Below, piece after piece: positions 57,977-64,000 of a DNA stretch of 64,000 nt. Positions within the stretch are counted from its first letter, which is position 1, and the number at the start of each line of letters is the position of its first letter. The DNA lies in NCBI GenBank assembly GCA_947652605.1, contig OX393579.1, positions 50,660,970 to 50,724,969 on the forward strand. Reading direction: 5' to 3'. Position numbers and translations under genes: made by a program. Origin of the DNA: Elmis aenea (lineage: Eukaryota; Arthropoda; Insecta; Coleoptera; Elmidae). The notes beneath the pieces are model-generated. The model made no database searches, was not told where the DNA came from, and worked only from the letters and a program-made list of their open reading frames with translations.

Positions 57977-58325
57977 TATAATTTAAAATTTAAAAAAGCT
58001 ATCCAGATACAAAGAATGCCTGAGAGACATTTTCAGATTCAAAAATTATCTTAACCAACTCACTTTTATGCAAAGATTTGCCTTTATGCCTATTTAAATA
58101 TATCTCGAAAGGTTATTTTCAAAACTATTAAGATGTTTGGATAACCCATGAGTTAAAATTATTTTCGAAATATAAACGGTAAAACCATAATATCTGCAAC
58201 ACTCTGTATATTACATAAAATTGTATCAACACTCTCAAACTTAGAATTTTAATAAAATTCATTTTTTAGGTAGGAAAATATTTCATTTATTTATTTTATG
58301 TCGTTTTTTAAGCCTCAAATGCTAT
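57977..58325. other. Short stretch with a solo CACTCTG terminus
   Basis: A degenerate right terminus CACTCTGTATA at 58200-58206; no left partner found. Confidence 0.4.
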
Positions 58326-58332
58326 TTATATA

Positions 58333-59000
58333 CAGGGTGTAGACTCGGATCACGCAACATAGCGATTTCAATGGTAAAATTTTTAAAGTCGAATTCTTGC
58401 TCCGCTAATTATTTTAGAAAAAAAGTGCAAATACGTTTTTTGTAGAGAAAAAAATTCTGTATCCATAAATGTAATCAATATTACTTTTTCATTTTCCAAT
58501 AACTGAAAATTATGCAAATTAAAAAACGCGTTTGGACAGAAATCTGTAGTGCCTTGGAATTATGGTATGACAACTGCCCAGCCTAATGTCACTTATACTG
58601 TCACTTTGACGCGAAATTCATTCTTAATTATCCTTTATATTTTATCAAACATTTATTTTACACAATTAGTTATGTTTTCATTGCAAGATATAATAAAAAT
58701 GATAATTAAGAATAAACTTCAAACGTCAAAGTGACAGTAAGTGTTAGTAAGATGGGCAGTTGTCGTAGCATAATTCCAAGGCACTACAGATTTTCGCGAA
58801 AACGCGTTTTTTAATTTGCTTATTTTTCTGTTTTTGGAAAACGAAAAAGTAATATTGATTACATTTATGGATACAGAATTTTTTTCTCTACAAAAAACGT
58901 ATTTGCACTTTTTTTCTAAAATAATTAGCGGAGCAAGAATTCGACTTTTAAAATGTTACCATTGAAATTGCTATGTTGCGTGATCCGAGTCTACACCCTG
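58333..59000. mobile_element. CAGGGTG foldback element, family G
   Basis: Starts CAGGGTGTAGACTCGGATCA and ends with the complement at 58994-59000. Arms about 260 bp, near-perfect. Inner arms include TGCCTTGGAATTATG and CATAATTCCAAGGCA. 668 bp, no coding capacity. It abuts the next element across TATATATATA. Confidence 0.94.
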
Positions 59001-59010
59001 TATATATATA

Positions 59011-59638
59011 CAGGGTGTGTAAAAATTGGCGGAAGCGCTACACGTGGCGATGTTCTTCGTAAAATTCCAAGTCGAAAATCTTTATACGAAAATGTTGTAC
59101 CATGCTTGCTGTGTCTGCAAGAGGTCCTCAAAGTTTTGACATTTAGTCCTTTAATTAGCGTTATTATTTAATACTTGCAAATGAAAAAGCTGCAATTTGG
59201 AATAAAAATAAATTTCGAATAGTATTTTTTACTAGATATTGTGTTCTTCCTTTCAAAAATTGGTGTTGAAAATATGTAAATCACTGATTTGAATGAAAAT
59301 AATACATATGGCAGGCAACATTGTCATTAGTTGTCATCTCTGTTTTCCTCGTAATTATTTCTAGTTTGTGTTTTACGATACCCAAAAGTTTGCAGCTATG
59401 TTTACGAACTGAAGACTTTCAGTTCGAACAAAAATTGTAAATAACTAAGTAAAAATTGCTGATAAAAAATGTCCAAACGCAAATCAATGTATGCAATGTT
59501 GCCAATTTTTTGTTTGTGTAAATGGTTCCTGAGGCCATAGGAAGCATGGTACAACATTTTTGTATCAAAATTTTCGACTTAGAATTTTACGAAGAACATC
59601 GTCACGTGTAGCGCTTCCGCCAATTTTTACACACCCTG
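59011..59638. mobile_element. CAGGGTG foldback element, family F, copy 2
   Basis: CAGGGTGTGTAAAAATTGGC to the complementary end CACCCTG (59632-59638). Same family as 30017-30645 but inserted in the opposite orientation. Followed by a (TA)n run. Confidence 0.94.
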
Positions 59639-60031
59639 CATATATATATATATACATATGTATATTTATGATATTGAAAAAATACTTGAATAAACTCATA
59701 ACTGCATGGTATTTAATGCCTAAAATAAATGAAATGTTTCATAATTTTATTGAATGGTTGGTACCCTATCATAAATTTATTACTTGGAACTTCTGTCGTT
59801 ACAAAGGGGCGGGTTTTCAGTGTAGCCAGGTCGACTAGCCAGTTTTACCCTCTAACGTCGATAAGAATTCTTTTTTATGTGAATGTTTCATTGGGACTAG
59901 CGCTAGTGATCATTCTGATTGATTCTGATTATTCGCTCATTACCTGAAGATTTTTATTTTTACCCCATTTGGGTAGACTAAAAGTGCCGCCCGGGGCGGA
60001 CCCCTCCCAGCCTTCCCTAGCTACGCCACTG
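59639..60031. other. (TA)n run and transposon-like terminus
   Basis: 59640-59665 is a TA-rich microsatellite. 59980-60031 ends CCCTAGCTACGCCACTG after a GCCGCCCGGGGCGGACC block, a terminus resembling hAT-like element ends that start CAGTGGCGTAGC. A convincing left end was not found. Confidence 0.45.
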
Positions 60032-60930
60032 TATCAAACATCACTTCATTTAAACATATCGAACAAAATCAACTTAAGTCCGTAGTTCTTATAAACTATT
60101 AACTTTGAAAGTGGCTTAAGTCGCTTTAGTAATGAAAAATGGCAATTCGTTAACGTCTGTGCGAAATTATGATAGCTGAGAAAAATATATGCAAACGAAT
60201 TAACAAATACAAGCGAAATTACTTTATAATTACCATAAATATTTGTATGCACATTAAAATGTAAAACATTTTATATCTCAAAATAACTTACACGTGACTT
60301 ATGACACTTTCAAAATCAACGGCTCAGATACACAATGTTTGATCTGGCCCATCAAATTTAAAATAAAAACAACATTGTAAAACTGTACACGAAATCCTCA
60401 ATAGGACTTGATCTGAATTCTTCTTGTAATGAACCGTGTTACACAAGTAATTAATGAATGGAACAACATCACTTCGTTTTCAACGACTCGCCTGTGAAAC
60501 TCCATTATTTTCACTATCTGTATTGAATAAAATTAAATAACTGTTCATATTTGCTCTGTTATTGTTCAACAAAAGACATTCGGTCTCAGATGTAATAAAT
60601 TACAACGTATTAAAATACATCTCGCATCTTAATAACGGAAGTGCTTATTTCGTTTTAATTTGCTTTTAAACATATAACTGTATGTCGTACCGATTATAAA
60701 AAAATAAAAAAGATATATAAAATTCACTGAAAAAACTTGATTTTAACTGGTTACGTTCAAGTTCTGTACCAATAATTAACTAATTACGTGCCATTAGCGG
60801 TAACATTTAATTATTATTATCAAACTACTGGTTCCAAAAACTTTGTTTAAAAACCTTAATCTACAGTTAGGTGCCATTACCTAAGTAATAATTTTGGTTT
60901 ATATGTTATTAGCACGGAACATAGATTGGT
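60032..60930. other. AT-rich sequence, nothing recognised
   Basis: No supported feature. Confidence 0.3.
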
Positions 60931-60936
60931 TTGCAG

Positions 60937-62117
60937 CAGGGTTGAGCAGATTTAAATCAATTGATTTAAATCACGATTTAAATCATGATTTAAATCAAGT
61001 GATTTTTTTTTAAAAATCATTGATTTAAATCAAGTGATTTTTTAAAAAAAATTATCAATTTAAATCACAGATTATATGATTACAATATAATATTGATTTA
61101 TAATAAAACAAAATTGTATTACTATTAGTAATTAAATACACGAAATGGTGAATAAACCATATCAATTTGCTCTTGTAAAGTAATATTCATTGTGGAAATG
61201 CAATAATTTAAAATATAAATGACAAGTTTTTGACGTTAGCGTAATGAACAGTCAGTTTTTTCAATTTCCACGGCACTCTATTGCTTCAATAACGATTTGA
61301 AAAAAAATGTCGAATATCTCGAAAAGTATGAGTTTTGGGTATAGGACATACTTAACTAAATATGAAGCTCTTTTAAAGATGAATTCGATGACATAAAAAA
61401 ATACAGGGGTTTGCATTTGAAAAAATCGAGTTACGGGCTTTTGAAAATCATGGAAGTTGCCACCCTGCATGTGTGATTCAAATTTTTTCATATCGAGCGA
61501 ACAGAGAAATGCATGTCCATACCAAATTACAACTCTGTATTTCAAAATAACTTCAGGAGAATTTTTTAAATAAAGACTTAAAACATTGAATAATGTTTTT
61601 TTTACAACGCCGTATAAAAACCTGTAGTATTTTATATTGATGCAAAGCTAATATTAAGGCGATCAAAAATAATAAATAAAAAATTGGGTGTTGTATTTGA
61701 AATATAAAAGTTGCTATTAGTTCCAGAAAGGTGACTCACCCTGTATATTTGAAAATATTTTTATTGTGTTGTTTAGAAAAAACTGTATAAAATAGCATTT
61801 GAATCAACTTCATATCTCAAGCCGTTTAGCCACAATCGACCGATGCCGCATTAATGACACCCTGTATATAATTAATTAAACCTCACCATTTAGCACTGAT
61901 TTTTTCAAAATTCTTAATCATTATATTTAATTTTTCATTTGGACAAAAATTCACCAATGAATTAAATATATTGATTAGGAGTATTAAATATATTAGCACA
62001 AAACAGAAATAGTATGTGAATATGTCACTAAATTCGATAATATGGTACATTTGATTTAAATTTAAAAAAATCTGATTTAAATCAAAAAAATCTGATATAA
62101 ATCAAATAAATCGATTT
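60937..62117. mobile_element. hAT-like element with GATTTAAATCA repeats, truncated
   Basis: Left terminus CAGGGTTGAGCAG followed by at least six GATTTAAATCA-type palindromes (60950-61080). Matching TGATTTAAATC words reappear at 62050-62117, but no CAACCCTG right terminus is found. Two solo CACCCTG-TATA ends lie inside (61737-61743, 61858-61864). Confidence 0.6.
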
Positions 62118-62343
62118 TGTGTGCTTTTGAAAGTTAAAATAACCGCTTATGCTAGAAACAAAAGTGTTAAAAGACTGTTTAAATTTACTAATGTTTTAAT
62201 TAAGGCGCCACTTAGACAGTAATTAAGGTATTTAACACAAATTACATAAACGAAATCTGTATACAGTATAGCGAAACAAAAAATATGTATTTATTTCTTT
62301 TATTAACCATTTGTTCTTTTTTGCTTTAAGTTTGGCCAAGATA
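62118..62343. other. Unassigned stretch
   Basis: Nothing recognised. Confidence 0.3.
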
Positions 62344-63433
62344 CAGAGTGTTTCTTAAATATTGCAAAAAAATTCAGGAGCTGATTCCTTATCGAAAATT
62401 AAGGAAGGACTTTTATATAACAATTTTTCCTTAGACGTCTCCTTACTTAATCCGATAGCCTATCTACCTATGAAGGTGTAAGGCTTGAGGAAGAGTTGAG
62501 ATGACCTGATAGTGATCTTTTCCAAATTTCTCTCCTCCTCCTCCTTTCGGAGCTACACCCCCCTAAACGGGAACGGTAAAATTAAGTTTTTATTCTGTTT
62601 CTCAAATTTGAATAAATGTAGAAGAATGATATTTGGTAGATGCTTTGTACTTATTAAAAGGTTTCCCATAGTAATATTTTCAATCATCTCCCACCTTCAC
62701 AGGGAGCTGAAAAGTGCGACCCCTGTTGGTTTTTCAATCGGAACTTTTGCAATTTAAAAAAAATATTTAAAAGCTTGATATATTTAGAAATTGGTTTTAT
62801 TCCTTAAATTTTTTTGCAAAACCTTCAGCTTTTGAGTAAAAATTAAATAAGTGAACATGCACCATTTAATGTTCTAAAATAAACCGATTCATTTTCGTTA
62901 CCATAGTTTGTTTATATTCGTTTGGGGTAGTGTAATTCATTTTGAAGTGTAGAGGTGACAACACGGCAATACCTGTCAATTCTACTTAATATGAACTTAA
63001 ACAAACCATGGCATGGTAAGCACCAAAATCAATCGTTTTATTTTAGAATATTTAATGGTTCATGTTCACTCATTTAAGAAAACTTTAAGGAATTTAAAAA
63101 AATCTTATTAAATAAAGCTTTTAAAGACAATGTTCTTAATAATTGCAAAATTTCGAGCCTCCAAAAGTTCTAATTAAAAAACCAACAGGGGTCGCACTTT
63201 TTAGCCCCTTGTGAAGGTGGGAGATAATTAAAAATACTACTATGGGAAAACTTTCAATAAGTATAAAACATCTACCAAATTTCCTTCTCCTACACATCTC
63301 CAAATTTGAGATATAAAATAAAAACCTAATTTTACCGCTCCTCTTTAGGGAGGTGTAACTCCGGAAGGAGACGTGTAAGGAAAAAATAATTTTCGATAAG
63401 GAATTTTTTTCGCAATGTTTAAGAAACACCCAG
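62344..63433. mobile_element. CAGGGTG foldback element, family B, near-complete
   Basis: Left end CAGAGTGTTTCTTAAATATT; right end AAGAAACACCCAG. Arms ~62344-62760 and ~63165-63433 are inverted complements (GACGTCTCCTT, CTACACCCCCCTAAA, CCACCTTCACAGGG blocks). About 90 bp of unrelated sequence with a (CTC)n run interrupts the left arm near 62450-62540. It preserves the intact site that piggyBac hit in the 10312-12774 copy. Confidence 0.9.
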
Positions 63434-64000
63434 TACCGTATAAGGCTATTATTTAAAATATTAAAGTCATAACCTCTTGATCTTGTCAAATTTTAATCGC
63501 ACAAAGAAACATCTTTTTGGCAACGTTCGCTTTTGGTTAAAATTTTATAACTGATACGTGAAAAGTTACAAATCTTGAATATGAAGCTGGCGGTAACCAC
63601 ATGACGTAAAAGTCTATAACTTTATGAAAAGAAGGTAAAAAAGGCATAAATTAGTCGATAACATACATTAATCACGTTGACTTAGTTTTACATTGGAACT
63701 AGGCCGTTTTAAGCTGCAATGTGATTATAAGTAGGAAGGTTATGTACTGTTAAATTTTTTTAAAACTACGGGATTTTTACATTTTCTGGTTTAAAAGACT
63801 CCTAACTAATTACATTATAACAGAATGTTTAAAAAGGTTGACAAAAAATCGTATAAATTTAAAGCCAACGTATTTAAAAAACGTTATTTAATACATTCTT
63901 GAATATATTTAAGTGATTCATGCATGATATAAATGAGCTTATTAGGCCCTTTCTAACCATTGGGCTAATGGGCTATAGCCCAGGGGTCTCATTTAACCAA
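63434..64000. other. Unassigned sequence to window end
   Basis: No gene recognised. The last ~40 bp (GGGCTATAGCCCAGGGGTCT) may be the beginning of another repeat cut by the window edge. Confidence 0.3.

Noticed and set aside
59800..60031. Complete element between CAGTGTAGCCAGG (59818) and CTACGCCACTG (60031)
   Set aside because: Ends are only loosely similar and no target duplication is present.

Overview
The window looks like non-coding, repeat-dense nuclear DNA of an insect, plausibly a beetle. That is inferred from the AT-rich base composition and from the mixture of mariner, hAT, piggyBac and non-LTR (Jockey-like and RTE-like) retrotransposon remains, together with many TA-flanked foldback elements that begin CAGGGTG. 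I found no complete host protein-coding gene. Most open frames are short and lie in AT-rich DNA or in repeats.

Layout. 1-819 is the end of a foldback element. 1.7-3.7 kb holds two minus-strand LINE fragments. 7.16-8.58 kb is a three-level transposon nest. 8.9-9.4 kb is a Jockey-type LINE tail. 9.74-13.0 kb is a four-level nest: a LINE tail split by a hAT element, split by a CAGGGTG foldback element, split by a piggyBac element whose internally deleted transposase gene is still readable. 13.1-13.8 kb is another LINE tail. 15.2-17.3 kb holds repeat fragments and a 710-bp hAT element with a BED zinc-finger ORF. 21.7-23.7 and 25.45-26.2 kb are two copies of one hAT family; the older one contains two converging LINE tails. 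26.4-27.1 kb is a dead mariner. 27.4-28.6 kb is a foldback element with a tRNA-like module in each arm. 30.0-38.8 kb is a series of foldback elements and palindromes. 39.2-40.05 kb has a LINE tail and a 24-bp minisatellite. 41.82-43.14 kb is a transposon-like unit with terminal inverted repeats, repeated internal sites and one ORF that I cannot assign to a family.

The best host signal is at 44.16-45.03 kb: a GC-rich promoter-like segment, a TATA-like box, and an ATG-free presumed 5' UTR exon ending in a strong splice donor (TAG|GTAAGT) on the plus strand. If correct, everything to the right lies in the first intron of a host gene. That stretch includes a ~180-bp tandem array (46.7-48.0 kb), a duplicated ~135-bp GC-rich block on either side of a foldback element (49.2 and 51.4 kb), and more foldback elements (52.8-53.7, 57.2-58.0, 58.3-59.6, 62.3-63.4 kb).

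How the pieces relate. At least eight foldback families (A-H here) share little beyond CAGGGTG termini and TA/TATA flanks, which suggests one transposase moved them all. Family A still carries the start of a helix-turn-helix transposase, pointing to a Tc1/mariner-related source. Target-site duplications are exact for four hAT elements and for the piggyBac element, so their boundaries and insertion order can be read directly.
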